Shown here: in pieces, positions 1-7,936 of the stretch | Layout: each line of letters begins with the position of its first letter | Numbering within the stretch: the first letter of the stretch is position 1 | Assembly (NCBI GenBank): GCA_003388545.1 | Contig: QQVI01000063.1 | Location: 1-34,919, forward strand | Direction of reading: 5' to 3' | From: Actinomycetota bacterium | Lineage (GTDB): Bacteria > Actinomycetota > Acidimicrobiia > Spongiisociales > ZC4RG35 | Length of the DNA stretch: 34,919 nucleotides | Program-made: the position numbers and the translations under genes | Notes under the pieces: generated by a model | The model's input: only the letters and a program-made list of their open reading frames with translations | Database searches by the model: none | Told to the model about the DNA's origin: nothing

Positions 1-2
1 CG

Positions 3-530
3 GCCACGGGGACGACTACCACGAGGGTTGTCACCGACACCGGTGAGACAATTTCTGAGTGGTCGAGGTCGGGAGGTGGGATCCTGGGCGGGCTCTTCAT
101 TGCCACGATGCTCATGATCGTGTTCCGTCAACGGTATCCACGATGGTGGTTCGACTTCGCACGTGAGCTCACCCGGTTTGGTGCTCGGGTCTGGGCGTAC
201 ATAGCTCTTCTGACAGACCTTTACCCGTCGACGGTCGAGGAACAGGCCGTGCACTTGGAACTCGAATACCCCGAAGTCGAGCGCGATCTCAACCGTTGGC
301 TGCCCCTCGTGAAGTGGCTCTTGGCGATCCCTCACTTCATAGTCCTCTTCTTCCTGTTGATCGGGGTTGTCCTGGCGATCGTCGTTGCCTGGTTCGCCAT
401 CCTCTTCACCGGCAGGTACCCCCGAGGCCTCTTCGACTATGTGGTCGGGGTTGGCAGATGGGCGCTTCGGGTCCAGGCTTACGCCACCTTGCTGCTCACA
501 GATCGCTACCCGCCGTTCAGTCTCAGATAG
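3..530 (+). CDS. DUF4389 family membrane protein, 5' end outside window
   Basis: The frame is open from the first bases of the window, so only the last 175 residues are present and the start lies upstream; the internal ATG at 108 is unlikely to be the true start. Two copies of the DUF4389 pattern are visible: RYPRWWFDFARELTRFGARV with AYIALLTDLYPS, and GRYPRGLFDYVVGVGRWALR with AYATLLLTDRYPPFSL at the C-terminus. Hydrophobic segments lie near visible residues 27-41 and 102-135. A long membrane stretch followed by a basic, aromatic RYP motif and a terminal DRYPPFSL is typical of the family, which is common in actinobacteria and has no established function. Family assignment is confident; role unknown. 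Confidence 0.85.
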   Translation, partial: ATGTTTTRVVTDTGETISEWSRSGGGILGGLFIATMLMIVFRQRYPRWWFDFARELTRFGARVWAYIALLTDLYPSTVEEQAVHLELEYPEVERDLNRWLPLVKWLLAIPHFIVLFFLLIGVVLAIVVAWFAILFTGRYPRGLFDYVVGVGRWALRVQAYATLLLTDRYPPFSLR

Positions 531-605
531 CCACCGCCGCGGGTGACTCATCTTCGGTAGCGAGGTGGAGTGCTCCCCCGTGAGGCCCGAAGTTGGCCTC
601 GATCG

Positions 606-621
606 GCTGATACGCATCAGC
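606..621. promoter_or_regulatory. Perfect dyad upstream of CHRD gene
   Basis: GCTGAT and ATCAGC flank the four bases ACGC, a perfect 6-bp inverted repeat 43 bases before the CHRD gene start. It could be an operator or an mRNA hairpin. No promoter hexamers stand out beside it. Confidence 0.3.
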
Positions 622-664
622 ATTCGGCGCGAACCAATCCAGCTTCACGAGCGTAGGGAGAGGT

Positions 665-1171
665 ATGGGCACTTTGCGTCGACGAAAGGAAGCCCAATTG
701 AGACGAACAACCGTACTGATGACAGTGCTGGCACTCGTCCTCTTCGCCGCCGCTCCCGCTGGAGCGGTCGAAGCCGGCGAGCGCATTGCGCGTGCAGAGC
801 TGAGCGGGAGGAACGAAGTGCCGCCGGTTCAGACCGGTGCCACCGGCCAAGCGAGGTTCAACCTCTCCGAGGAGAGCATTGAGTACCGCCTCTTCGTTCA
901 CAACATCGAAAACGTGACACAGGCCCACATTCATCTCGGCAGCGCCGATGAGAACGGTCCCGTTGTGGCGTTCCTGTTTGGCTTCGTCGATGGGGGAGTG
1001 ACCGTGGACGGGCTACTGGCCACGGGAACCATTACGGCTGACGACCTGATCGGGCCTTTCGAGGGTGAGCCCTTGTCGGCACTGATCGAGGCGATCCAAT
1101 CGGGGAACGCGTACGTCAACGTGCACACAGTGGCGAATCCGCCGGGTGAGATCCGCGGCCAGATCCGCTGA
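665..1171 (+). CDS. Secreted CHRD domain protein
   Basis: 168 residues. The N-terminus is basic (MGTLRRRKEAQLRR), followed by a hydrophobic core TVLMTVLALVLFAAAPAGA, a Sec signal peptide with a likely cut after AGA or AVEA. The rest is one CHRD domain (first described in chordin): ARAELSGRNEVPP near the start, FNLSEESIEYRLFVHNIENV, then AHIHLGSADENGPVVAFL, and the terminal NAYVNVHTVANPPGEIRGQI. These NEVPP, AHIH and NPxGEIRGQ motifs are diagnostic. The protein is exported; the biochemical role of bacterial CHRD domains is not settled. The start is preceded by GGGAGAGG. A strong hairpin follows the stop, so the gene is probably monocistronic. Confidence 0.88.
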   Translation: MGTLRRRKEAQLRRTTVLMTVLALVLFAAAPAGAVEAGERIARAELSGRNEVPPVQTGATGQARFNLSEESIEYRLFVHNIENVTQAHIHLGSADENGPVVAFLFGFVDGGVTVDGLLATGTITADDLIGPFEGEPLSALIEAIQSGNAYVNVHTVANPPGEIRGQIR

Positions 1172-1189
1172 CACCGCCAGGTCGACCGG

Positions 1190-1220
1190 GACCCCCGAGC
1201 GGGCTCTCCGCTCGGGGGTC
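1190..1220 (+). terminator. Hairpin terminator after CHRD gene
   Basis: GACCCCCGAGCG and CGCTCGGGGGTC form a perfect 12-bp stem around a 7-base loop, 18 bases past the stop codon. The tail (TCGTCGTTGG) is only mildly T-rich, as is usual for high-GC actinobacteria. Confidence 0.75.
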
Positions 1221-1354
1221 TCGTCGTTGGGCAGCACGCGCCACTCGTTCCATGAGTCTCGACCAGTCGAAACGGCGCTACTGCACGGGGCCGGGGTTGA
1301 ACCCCCGGTTCCCCGGGTTCTCACTGATTCGATTCTGGGTACGCTTCCCCGGCC

Positions 1355-2986
1355 ATGCCAGGAACCCCGAATCCGGAGCCAGGTGATGCCGACCTCGTCC
1401 TGTTGGGGGGAAGGGTCTTCACCGCAAACGAGGCGGAGCCTTTCGTCTCGGCCCTCGCCGTCACCGATGGCCGCATCTCCGCCGTGGGTGGCGACGAGCT
1501 CGAGGCCTCGGTAGGGCCCACGACTGAGTTGATTCGGCTCCAGGGTGTGCTCGTCACGCCTGGTTTCACAGATGCTCATGTGCATACTGCCACGAGCGGC
1601 TTGGAGCAGCTGCGACTGAACTTCGACGACTGCCTGAACGCAGAAGAGGCGTACGAGGCTATCGCTGGCTATGTGGAAGGGCACGAAGAGGGGTGGATCA
1701 TCGGCGGCGGCTGGTCGCAAGCCTGGTTCGAACGGGGTTGCCCGGACGCCGCGTCGCTGGATCGGATCGTTGGTGATCGCCCCGCGCTGCTCATGAATGC
1801 CGACGGGCATGGAGCGTGGGCGAGCTCGCGCGCACTCGAGATGGCAGGCATAGAGTCGGAGACACCTGATCCGGCGGACGGTCGCATCGAAAGGAACCGC
1901 GATGGGTCCCCTCAGGGCACCCTTCACGAGGGCGCCATCAACCTCGTCAGGCGATTCGCACCTGACGACACGGTCGAGGACTTCGTGATGGGCCTCATGC
2001 GCGGACAGGAAGAGATGCTCCGTTTCGGAATCACGTCTTGGCAAGAGGCGGCCGTCACCCCGCCGGTCCAAGAGGCATATCTCCGAGTAGCCGGCTCCGG
2101 ACGTTTGGCGGGTGACGTAGTGGGCGCCTTGTGGTGGGACCGAGAACGAGGGCTCGACCAGATCGACGACCTCGCCCGACGGCGCGAACGGTCTGCGCCC
2201 GGCTTCAGGCCGACATCTGTCAAGTTGATGCTCGACGGAGTGGCCGAGAACTTCACTGCGTCGGTTCTCGACTCCTACCTGGACGACCAAAGACAACCAA
2301 CCGGGAACTTGGGTGTCGACTTCATCGATCCGGATCTACTCAAAGAGGTTGTGACCAGGTTGGATCGGCTCGGATTCCAGTGCCACTTCCATGCCCTTGG
2401 TGATCGAGCGGTGAGAAACGCACTAGATGCACTCGAGGTCGCACTGAAAGCCAATGGCCCGAACGACCTCAGGCACCACCTCGCCCACATTCAATTCGTG
2501 CATCCCGACGACGTCCCCCGCTTCGCTCACCTGGGGGCGTACGCCAACGCACAACCACTCTGGGCATGCAACGACGAATATCAGATCGAATTGACCAAGC
2601 CTTTCATCACGGCGGAGCGATACGGGTGGCAATACCCATTTGGATCGCTGCTTCGGTCCGGGGCGAAGATCGGGATGGGCAGCGACTGGAACGTGTCCAC
2701 CGCGAATGTGATGGAGGAGATCGATGTTGCGGTCACCCGCACCGGCAGTGAGGGCGGTAGCCCCCTGGGGCCCAACGAGGCGATTTCGGCCGCCGCCGCC
2801 TTAACCGCCTTCACCATGGGATCCGCAATGATCAACCACTCCGAGGGGGAGAGAGGCTCACTGGAAGTCGGGAAAGCAGCCGATTTCGTAGTTTTCGACC
2901 GTGATCCTCTGGTGGAAGGACCGCTGCGGGGTGCCAAAGTGAGCGGCACATACATCGATGGCCGCCAGGTTTACTCATCCGTCTGA
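1355..2986 (+). CDS. Amidohydrolase of the YtcJ-like Amidohydro_3 family
   Basis: 543 residues, normal length for the family. Metal-dependent hydrolases of this group cleave C-N bonds, mostly amides and cyclic amides; the substrate here cannot be told. Visible parts: the N-terminal beta domain (ADLVLLGGRVFTANEAEPF), the first metal motif GFTDAHVHT (His75, His77), the long internal insertion typical of the family (GWIIGGGWSQAWFERGCPD, MNADGHGAWASSRALEMAG), the metal-binding HFHALGDRAVRNALDALE and HLAHIQFVHPDDVPRF, and the terminal Asp in GMGSDWNVST, then a return to the small beta domain (GKAADFVVFDRDPL). No clear Shine-Dalgarno precedes ATG 1355, but TACGCT lies ten bases upstream and could be a -10 for a nearly leaderless message. 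Cytoplasmic. Confidence 0.88.
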   Translation: MPGTPNPEPGDADLVLLGGRVFTANEAEPFVSALAVTDGRISAVGGDELEASVGPTTELIRLQGVLVTPGFTDAHVHTATSGLEQLRLNFDDCLNAEEAYEAIAGYVEGHEEGWIIGGGWSQAWFERGCPDAASLDRIVGDRPALLMNADGHGAWASSRALEMAGIESETPDPADGRIERNRDGSPQGTLHEGAINLVRRFAPDDTVEDFVMGLMRGQEEMLRFGITSWQEAAVTPPVQEAYLRVAGSGRLAGDVVGALWWDRERGLDQIDDLARRRERSAPGFRPTSVKLMLDGVAENFTASVLDSYLDDQRQPTGNLGVDFIDPDLLKEVVTRLDRLGFQCHFHALGDRAVRNALDALEVALKANGPNDLRHHLAHIQFVHPDDVPRFAHLGAYANAQPLWACNDEYQIELTKPFITAERYGWQYPFGSLLRSGAKIGMGSDWNVSTANVMEEIDVAVTRTGSEGGSPLGPNEAISAAAALTAFTMGSAMINHSEGERGSLEVGKAADFVVFDRDPLVEGPLRGAKVSGTYIDGRQVYSSV

Positions 2987-3040
2987 TTTGTGCAGGGCTA
3001 TCGTCTCGTCGGCCGGCGCCGAAGCCTTCGAGGAGTCTTC

Positions 3041-3478
3041 ATGAGTGGTTACAGGTGGGTTCTCGATATCGACGACGTCGATTGGGAGGACCTGTCGAAT
3101 CTCTATCGAATCGCCCCACTCGGGGAGAAGCCCCCCGAGTCCCTGGAGAAGGTTTTCGGCAACAGCATGTTCACCTGTCTCGTGTACGAGAACGAAGTTC
3201 TCGTCGGTGCCGGGAGGGCGATCGCAGACGGCCTCGACTGTGCCTACATCGCAGATGTCGCGGTGCATCCCGAGCACCAGGGTCGCGGACTGGGCCGGGC
3301 GATCATTGGCAGGCTCACCGATTTGGCAGGTGATCACAGCAAGATCATTCTCTATGCCAACCCCGGAAAAGAGGGCTTCTATCTGAAGCTCGGCTTCCTT
3401 CCAATGAACACGGCGATGGGTATCTGGAAGGACCGCGACAAGGGTCTCAGCACGGGAGTCCTCAGAGAGACGATCTGA
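3041..3478 (+). CDS. GNAT family N-acetyltransferase
   Basis: 145 residues from ATG 3041, chosen because GAGGAG sits six to seven bases upstream; an in-frame GTG at 2990 would add 17 residues unlike the family. The acetyl-CoA binding motif A is clear: IADVAVHPEHQGRGLGRAIIGRL, with the QGRGLG phosphate loop. FYLKLGFLPM is the conserved C-terminal segment. It transfers an acetyl group to an unknown amine. It follows the amidohydrolase after 54 bases on the same strand and may be cotranscribed. Confidence 0.85.
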   Translation: MSGYRWVLDIDDVDWEDLSNLYRIAPLGEKPPESLEKVFGNSMFTCLVYENEVLVGAGRAIADGLDCAYIADVAVHPEHQGRGLGRAIIGRLTDLAGDHSKIILYANPGKEGFYLKLGFLPMNTAMGIWKDRDKGLSTGVLRETI

Positions 3479-3504
3479 TCTCGATTGCCAGGCCTTGGGG
3501 AATC

Positions 3505-3533
3505 TTCAGATAGGGGGGTTTCCCGCCGATAGT
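3505..3533 (+). promoter_or_regulatory. Candidate promoter for the histidine kinase message
   Basis: TTCAGA (3505-3510), 17 bases, then GATAGT (3528-3533), each matching four of six positions of the housekeeping consensus. An ATG begins six bases after the -10, which would make the message leaderless. The same site contains GCCGATAG, resembling the -10 of FliA/WhiG-type promoters, but no matching -35 is present. Confidence 0.35.
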
Positions 3534-3539
3534 CAAGCT

Positions 3540-3629
3540 ATGAAGGCCTCCTTCGTAGCAGCGCGCCTCCCCCGAATCGGATGGGGGCCCATCAACGAAC
3601 ACATCCCCGGCAAGCACTGGGCACGATGA
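3540..3629 (+). CDS. Possible 29-residue leader peptide of the kinase
   Basis: An ATG six bases after the candidate -10 opens a 29-codon frame (begins MKASFVAARLPRIGWG) whose TGA overlaps the kinase start as ATGA at 3626-3629. The kinase start itself has no Shine-Dalgarno, so translation could be coupled through this frame. No homologue is recognised. It may equally be a chance open frame. Confidence 0.3.
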   Translation: MKASFVAARLPRIGWGPINEHIPGKHWAR

Positions 3630-6079
3630 CCCAAAGCAAGGTGATCGAAACGCCGGTGGGCCCTGTCGTTGACGGGAACACCGAGAAAGGTCACTTTGAC
3701 GCGACGGCTCCCGGTGTACATGGCTCTGCGTCTCAGCAGCTCATCGGCAACATCCTGATCGGAGTCTCGATCTGGGTCGCTGGGGCATGCGGGTTGATCG
3801 TCCTGGCGGGCGCAACCGTATTTGGGCGAGCAGATCTCCTCGTGCTCGCAACGCTCTGTCTGGTCATCTCTGTGACGGGCGTCTTGCAGCGTCAGCTGCC
3901 TCGTTTCAACACATTCCATGCGTTGCTGGTGATAGCAACCGGTACGGCCCTGGTCGTCCCATTCGTCGATCGCACGGCGCATCTGGTCACGATCCCTGCG
4001 ATGACGTTCTTCGCGTTCGTCGGCATCTTCTCTCTAGAAAGACGTCGGGCCGCATGGTTCGTGAGCTGGTGTGCACTGCTCTCGATGGCGGTGCTCCCGG
4101 TTCTATTGCCAGACGTGGAAGTCGCCGAAATGGCCCTGGCAATGGTCCTCCTCGGGTCTCTCGGCGTTGCCGCCTGGCGCCTGATGCGTGTCGCCGCCGA
4201 CGCGATGGCCAGCGAGGAGGAGAACAACGAGCTCATGCTTCACACGTCCCCGGTCGCAATCATGGAAGAGGACTTCAGCGAGGTGGGCAAGGCTTTGGAT
4301 GAATTGCGATCCAGGGGAGTGACCGATCTGACGTTGTATCTCCGTGATCGACCCGAAGAGGCGAGACGGCTCATCTCGAAAGTGAAGATCCGAAGGGCGA
4401 ACCCGGCGGCAGTCGAGATGATCGGAGCGGCCTCCGAGGGGCAGCTCATCGCCGACTTTGAGAAGGCCGACCGCGTCGAGGGCGAATTGGCTCCCTTCAT
4501 TCAACAGTTCGTCGCGATCTGGGAGGGCCGCAGAAGCGTGGCATTGGACCTGGCCGGGCGAACGCTCGGTGGAGACTCTCTCGAGGCCGTGATGCACTGG
4601 GCCGTCCCCGATCGCATGGGCAACCCCGATCTGAGCCGTGTGATAGTCACATTCTCGGACATAGCTCCCAGGATCGAGGTGGAGCAAAGGCTTGCAAGAG
4701 CGCTCGAATCCAACCGCCGGCTGCTGGACTATGAGCACGCCTTGGCTTCATGCTCACGGGCGCTCGTGCTGACCAGCGGAATGGATGGACTCACCGCCGC
4801 CCTCGAGACCCTGAGGGAGACGATCGGGGCAGACCGGGCCTATCTCTCGATCAACTTCGAAGACCCTGACATCGGGCCGGCCTTCCGGATCGTGTCATCG
4901 GCAAATGTTCCCGGATTCGACTTCGAAGGTTGGGAAGGGCAGAAGTGGTCATGGTCCGACTACGAGGAGGCACGTGCACTCCTCAGCAGGGGTCGGCCGT
5001 ATCAGCGCGTTGCAGATGATGACGAAGCCGTGGTCGAGGGAGCCGATGAAGAAGCTCGCTCGGTGCTCGGAGTTCCCGTCTTCTCCGGGGGCGAGTGGGT
5101 GGGGACCGTTGGATTCGTCGATGTCGACAGGCAGACCGAGTGGACGAGAGACGCAGTCCGCATGTTGGAGGTTGCCGCCCCGATGTTGGGGACCTTCTGG
5201 GAGCGCGACGTGGCGCGTCGGCGGCTCGAGGACCTGGTCCGCTCCAAGGACAAGTTCATAGCCAGCGTTTCCCATGAGCTGCGAACGCCGCTTGCCGCCG
5301 TCTTGGGCTTCGCCGAGGAGTTGCGTGACAACGTGTCGGGTTTCCAGGTGCGCGAGATCACCGAGATGCTCGAGCTGATCGCTGATCAGAGTCAGGAGAT
5401 GGCCGACATGGTCGAAGATCTTCTTGTGTCGGCGAGAGCCGAGATTGGCACGATCACGATCAGACCCCAGGATGTCTACCTGCGGTCGCAGGCTGAAGCG
5501 GAGCTAGCCGCACTCGGCGCTATGACGGAAAACAACGTCCGGATCGAAGGCGGACGCGGCAAAGTGTGGGCCGACCCGACTCGTACCCGCCAGATCCTTC
5601 GCAACCTGATCACGAACGCAATCCGCTATGGCGGTCCAACTGTCACGATCGAGGCATTCGAGGGTGAAACGATCGATGGTGAGACAGTCACAAGACTCAC
5701 GGTGCGAGACGACGGTGCAGGTCTCGATGAGTCGCAGTGGGAGTCCATATTCGAGCCATATGTGCGCGCCCACGACACGCCGACCCAGCCTGCTTCCATC
5801 GGGCTCGGGCTGACGGTCTCCCGTCAACTCGCCAGACTCATGAGAGGCGACCTGGTCTATCGAGCCGACTCCACGGGGAGCGTATTCGAGTTGAGCTTGC
5901 CCACCGAACCTGGGTCCCAACAGGAGGAAGTTGAGCCCAAGACGATGACATCGGAAGCGGCGGGTCCCCCATCGGCCCGCTTCGAAAGCAACGGGAACGG
6001 CATCTCGGGTTCGGGCCCGTTCGGGCTCCAAGACCACCCGGCGCGCTCAGATACTGCGCAGGTCGAGGATCGTCCCTGA
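3626..6079 (+). CDS. Membrane PAS-GAF sensor histidine kinase
   Basis: 817 residues from ATG 3626; an in-frame ATG at 3581 would add 15 residues. Neither start has a good ribosome site. Domains in order: soluble tail of about 38 residues; six membrane helices (about 40-66, 68-87, 97-115, 121-138, 142-161, 166-187); a PAS-like region about 200-325 opening with VAIMEEDFSEV and GVTDLTLYLRDRPEEA, a variant found in some multi-domain kinases; GAF about 375-525; HisKA with SVSHELRTPL, phospho-acceptor His550; HATPase_c about 640-765 with N box NLITNAIRYGG, DDGAGLD and GLGLTVS. A polar tail of about 50 residues rich in Ser, Pro and Gly follows. No response regulator is adjacent, so the partner is unknown. 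The 3' end runs 33 bases into the convergent SDR gene. Confidence 0.9.
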   Translation: MTQSKVIETPVGPVVDGNTEKGHFDATAPGVHGSASQQLIGNILIGVSIWVAGACGLIVLAGATVFGRADLLVLATLCLVISVTGVLQRQLPRFNTFHALLVIATGTALVVPFVDRTAHLVTIPAMTFFAFVGIFSLERRRAAWFVSWCALLSMAVLPVLLPDVEVAEMALAMVLLGSLGVAAWRLMRVAADAMASEEENNELMLHTSPVAIMEEDFSEVGKALDELRSRGVTDLTLYLRDRPEEARRLISKVKIRRANPAAVEMIGAASEGQLIADFEKADRVEGELAPFIQQFVAIWEGRRSVALDLAGRTLGGDSLEAVMHWAVPDRMGNPDLSRVIVTFSDIAPRIEVEQRLARALESNRRLLDYEHALASCSRALVLTSGMDGLTAALETLRETIGADRAYLSINFEDPDIGPAFRIVSSANVPGFDFEGWEGQKWSWSDYEEARALLSRGRPYQRVADDDEAVVEGADEEARSVLGVPVFSGGEWVGTVGFVDVDRQTEWTRDAVRMLEVAAPMLGTFWERDVARRRLEDLVRSKDKFIASVSHELRTPLAAVLGFAEELRDNVSGFQVREITEMLELIADQSQEMADMVEDLLVSARAEIGTITIRPQDVYLRSQAEAELAALGAMTENNVRIEGGRGKVWADPTRTRQILRNLITNAIRYGGPTVTIEAFEGETIDGETVTRLTVRDDGAGLDESQWESIFEPYVRAHDTPTQPASIGLGLTVSRQLARLMRGDLVYRADSTGSVFELSLPTEPGSQQEEVEPKTMTSEAAGPPSARFESNGNGISGSGPFGLQDHPARSDTAQVEDRP

Positions 6080-6769
6080 CTCGAACCCGGATTCCAGCAC
6101 CTTCCACAGCTTGCTCGCCGCCACTTCGGGTGATGTCAGTCGATCATCCTGATGCAAGTCGCGGAATCGGCCCACATCGGGAAAGTCCTCCTCCGACTGC
6201 TCTCTGATCTGGGCCTGCATCGCGGTGTCGAGGACCCCAGGGGCTATTGCCGCAAGGCGGACGCCGCCACGAATCTGCTGCTCGGCACCGACATTTCGAA
6301 CCCAATGCTCGAGCGCTGCCTTTCCTGCCCCGTAGGCCGACCATCCCGGGTATGCCTTGCTCGCTGCCCCTGACGTGATCATCACCACGTCGAATGTGCC
6401 CTCCAAGCCGTGGACCGCCTCGAGGAAACCGTTGCCGAGAACCTGGCCCGCCGCACTGTTCAGGATCACGTTTTTCTCGTACTCGACACGTGCAACCTCT
6501 CCGGAAAATCCAATGGGTCGGAGGGTGCCGGCGTTGTGTATGAAAACCGCCCGGTCCGGCTTTTCCTTGCCGACGATGCTGACGATCTCCTCGATGAGAT
6601 CGTCCCATCCAGCCACGTTTGTGAGATCGGCTTGGAGGTGCTCGATGCCCGAGCTCTCGGGCGGTCCTGACCTGGAGATATCGATGATTCGGGCCGGGAA
6701 TGGAACGGATCGAGACAAGGCGAGGCCCAGTCCCCCTGAAGCCCCTGTGATGATCACCAGATCTGTCAT
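6047..6769 (-). CDS. SDR family NAD(P)-dependent oxidoreductase
   Basis: 240 residues. Classical short-chain dehydrogenase: nucleotide-binding TGASGGLG (residues 8-15), NAG at 79-81, catalytic Ser133, Tyr146 and Lys150 (ITSGAAS, YGAGK), and APGVLDTAMQAQIREQ after the active site. The VIITGASGGLGLALS start, short loops and the tail TILDLRSI resemble the sepiapterin reductase/benzil reductase (YueD-like) branch; the substrate is not determined. The start ATG overlaps the upstream gene stop as ATGA (6766-6769), so translation is coupled; a longer frame upstream to 6919 runs inside that gene and is rejected. The last codons lie antisense to the kinase tail. Confidence 0.88.
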   Translation of the reverse strand: MTDLVIITGASGGLGLALSRSVPFPARIIDISRSGPPESSGIEHLQADLTNVAGWDDLIEEIVSIVGKEKPDRAVFIHNAGTLRPIGFSGEVARVEYEKNVILNSAAGQVLGNGFLEAVHGLEGTFDVVMITSGAASKAYPGWSAYGAGKAALEHWVRNVGAEQQIRGGVRLAAIAPGVLDTAMQAQIREQSEEDFPDVGRFRDLHQDDRLTSPEVAASKLWKVLESGFESGTILDLRSI

Positions 6770-7389
6770 TCGTTTCCGCCAGGCTCGTTGGGATGACCGA
6801 GTCCCTCGAGGACCTCTCTCAGACGACGCTCGCCCTCGCCAGCGGCGAACCACCAGTACCCGGTCGCGAGTGACGCGATTGTCAGCGAGCCGAGGCTGGC
6901 CAAATAGAAGATTGTCCACTCAGTACCCGCGTTTTCGAGGACGCTCCAGCCCAGTGCCAATCCCGCGACGAATGCAACCGCTCCAGCCAGCGTGAACAGG
7001 ACGGTCATCCACCCAAACCAGCTGAATTCAGAGCCAACCCGAATGGTCACGATCTTCGGCTCCGAGAGCGGAAACAGATAGCGGTCCTCCAACTCGGCGC
7101 CAACCAGCCATCTCGCGCCCAACTTCTCGTTGATGCTCCGTTCAAGCGCACTCGCGTAGTGACGTGCGAAGTAGAGGTATGAGGCATCGAAGGCAGTCTG
7201 ATTGGCGCCAATCAGCGCGAGTACCGGGATGAGCAGGAACGCTTGTGGTGCGATTGCCCAGCCGGCCACGAATAGGGCGAGGACACCGATGACAACGTTG
7301 CGGGTGTCGGAGAAGAACTGCTCGTGGTAGTAGCGGGTCATCCCGCGCATCCGCTCGAGCTGTGCTGCAACGATGGTCAACTCGTCCAT
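6766..7389 (-). CDS. Four-helix membrane protein, unknown function
   Basis: 207 residues, family not recognised. The N-terminal 30 residues are soluble (MDELTIVAAQLERMRGMTRY), then two close helices (about 32-48 and 50-64), a soluble loop of about 55 residues containing YFARHYASALERSINEKLG and EDRYLFPLSEPK, two more helices (about 122-145 and 160-182), and a charged tail GEGERRLREVLEGLGHPNEPG. This layout resembles bacterial membrane proteins that resize or sense but gives no specific function. It is the first gene of a coupled pair with the SDR gene, overlapping by four bases. Confidence 0.6.
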   Translation of the reverse strand: MDELTIVAAQLERMRGMTRYYHEQFFSDTRNVVIGVLALFVAGWAIAPQAFLLIPVLALIGANQTAFDASYLYFARHYASALERSINEKLGARWLVGAELEDRYLFPLSEPKIVTIRVGSEFSWFGWMTVLFTLAGAVAFVAGLALGWSVLENAGTEWTIFYLASLGSLTIASLATGYWWFAAGEGERRLREVLEGLGHPNEPGGNE

Positions 7390-7527
7390 GACGATTGACC
7401 GTACCCGGCCTGGCTCAGCAGGATGTGATTACTGGCGAGCGCCATACTCAAGCCCGCCCTTAGACAGGTCTGAGACCGATGGGAGTTGGGAGGCTCGGCG
7501 CTAGTTGGCGAGGATCACTTGCCTTCG
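7390..7527. other. Intergenic segment
   Basis: No gene seen. It should carry the promoter of the membrane protein/SDR pair (minus strand) and the 3' end of the DUF1059 pair. A near-palindrome CTTAGAC-AG-GTCTGAG (one mismatch) lies near 7459-7474; its meaning is unknown. Confidence 0.4.
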
Positions 7528-7701
7528 TCAGGCGGCGATGATTGCGTTCCTAACCGCCTCGGCTGTCTCTGAGTCAAGCTCGGAAAGACCGTGCGCATCG
7601 GCTGCATGTGCTGCGGCTTTGGTGAGCACGTCGTCAGTGGTCTCGCCCTCGACCACTCCGGGACATCCATCGAACAGTTGGGCGCACTCGAGCTTGTACA
7701 T
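7528..7701 (-). CDS. DUF1059 family small protein
   Basis: 57 residues from ATG 7701, chosen because GAAGGAG sits six bases upstream; the upstream in-frame ATG at 7719 would place that ribosome site inside the gene. Sequence MYKLECAQLFDGCPGVVEGE, then TKAAAHAADAHGLSELDSET and a short helix AVRNAIIAA. The C-x-H-x-H layout (Cys6, Cys13, then HAADAH) is typical of DUF1059, a small domain of unknown function found as one or two copies in actinobacteria and archaea; paired Cys and His suggest metal binding, by inference. Second gene of a tandem pair, 14 bases after its paralogue. Confidence 0.8.
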   Translation of the reverse strand: MYKLECAQLFDGCPGVVEGETTDDVLTKAAAHAADAHGLSELDSETAEAVRNAIIAA

Positions 7702-7715
7702 GTCGTCTCCTTCGA

Positions 7716-7874
7716 TCATGCGGGTCGAGCCATGGCAAGTGCCTGCTCACTGGTGAGCTCCATCTCGTGAACCTCACGAGCATGCTCCTGGGCCTTTACG
7801 ACGACGGCGTCGTCGCCTTTGCCCTCCAGGATCACACCGCATGGGCACTCGATGACCTTGCTTGTATCGACCAC
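7716..7874 (-). CDS. DUF1059 family small protein, GTG start
   Basis: 52 residues beginning at GTG 7874 with GGAGGAA four bases upstream. The protein VVDTSKVIECPCGVILEGKG continues into AQEHAREVHEMELTSEQALA. It carries CPCG, then HAREVH, the same C-x-C-G and H-A-x-x-x-H layout as the DUF1059 gene that follows after 14 bases, so the two are tandem paralogues in one operon. It is easily missed because it is short and lacks an ATG. Function unknown. Its start region lies only 62 bases from the divergent BTAD gene start, so promoters are shared in 7875-7936. Confidence 0.75.
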   Translation of the reverse strand: MVDTSKVIECPCGVILEGKGDDAVVVKAQEHAREVHEMELTSEQALAMARPA

Positions 7875-7936
7875 GCTTCCTCCAATCGAAGGCGACGCTA
7901 CGTTATCGATGTTGTCAAACGGTTGGCGATGCCTTG

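Noticed and set aside
523-664. Possible minus-strand peptide in the gap before the CHRD gene
   Set aside because: The peptide looks protein-like in places but has no ribosome site or start of its own and belongs to a frame that runs through the CHRD gene.
1292-1312. tRNA T-arm-like hairpin (GGTTGAAC/GTTCAAC with GC-rich arms)
   Set aside because: No acceptor, D or anticodon arms can be drawn at correct distances on either strand; the loop length is also wrong.
1013-2296. A 427-codon open frame on the minus strand
   Set aside because: It lies opposite the amidohydrolase, which has full family motifs; the antisense frame has no recognisable domain and arises from high GC content.
3525-3532. 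FliA/WhiG-type promoter (GCCGATAG)
   Set aside because: The -10 matches seven of eight bases, but nothing like TAAA lies at the needed distance; a housekeeping promoter explains the region as well.
7872-7936. TTGACA at 7918-7913 (minus strand) as a -35 for the DUF1059 pair
   Set aside because: No -10-like hexamer is found 16-18 bases downstream.
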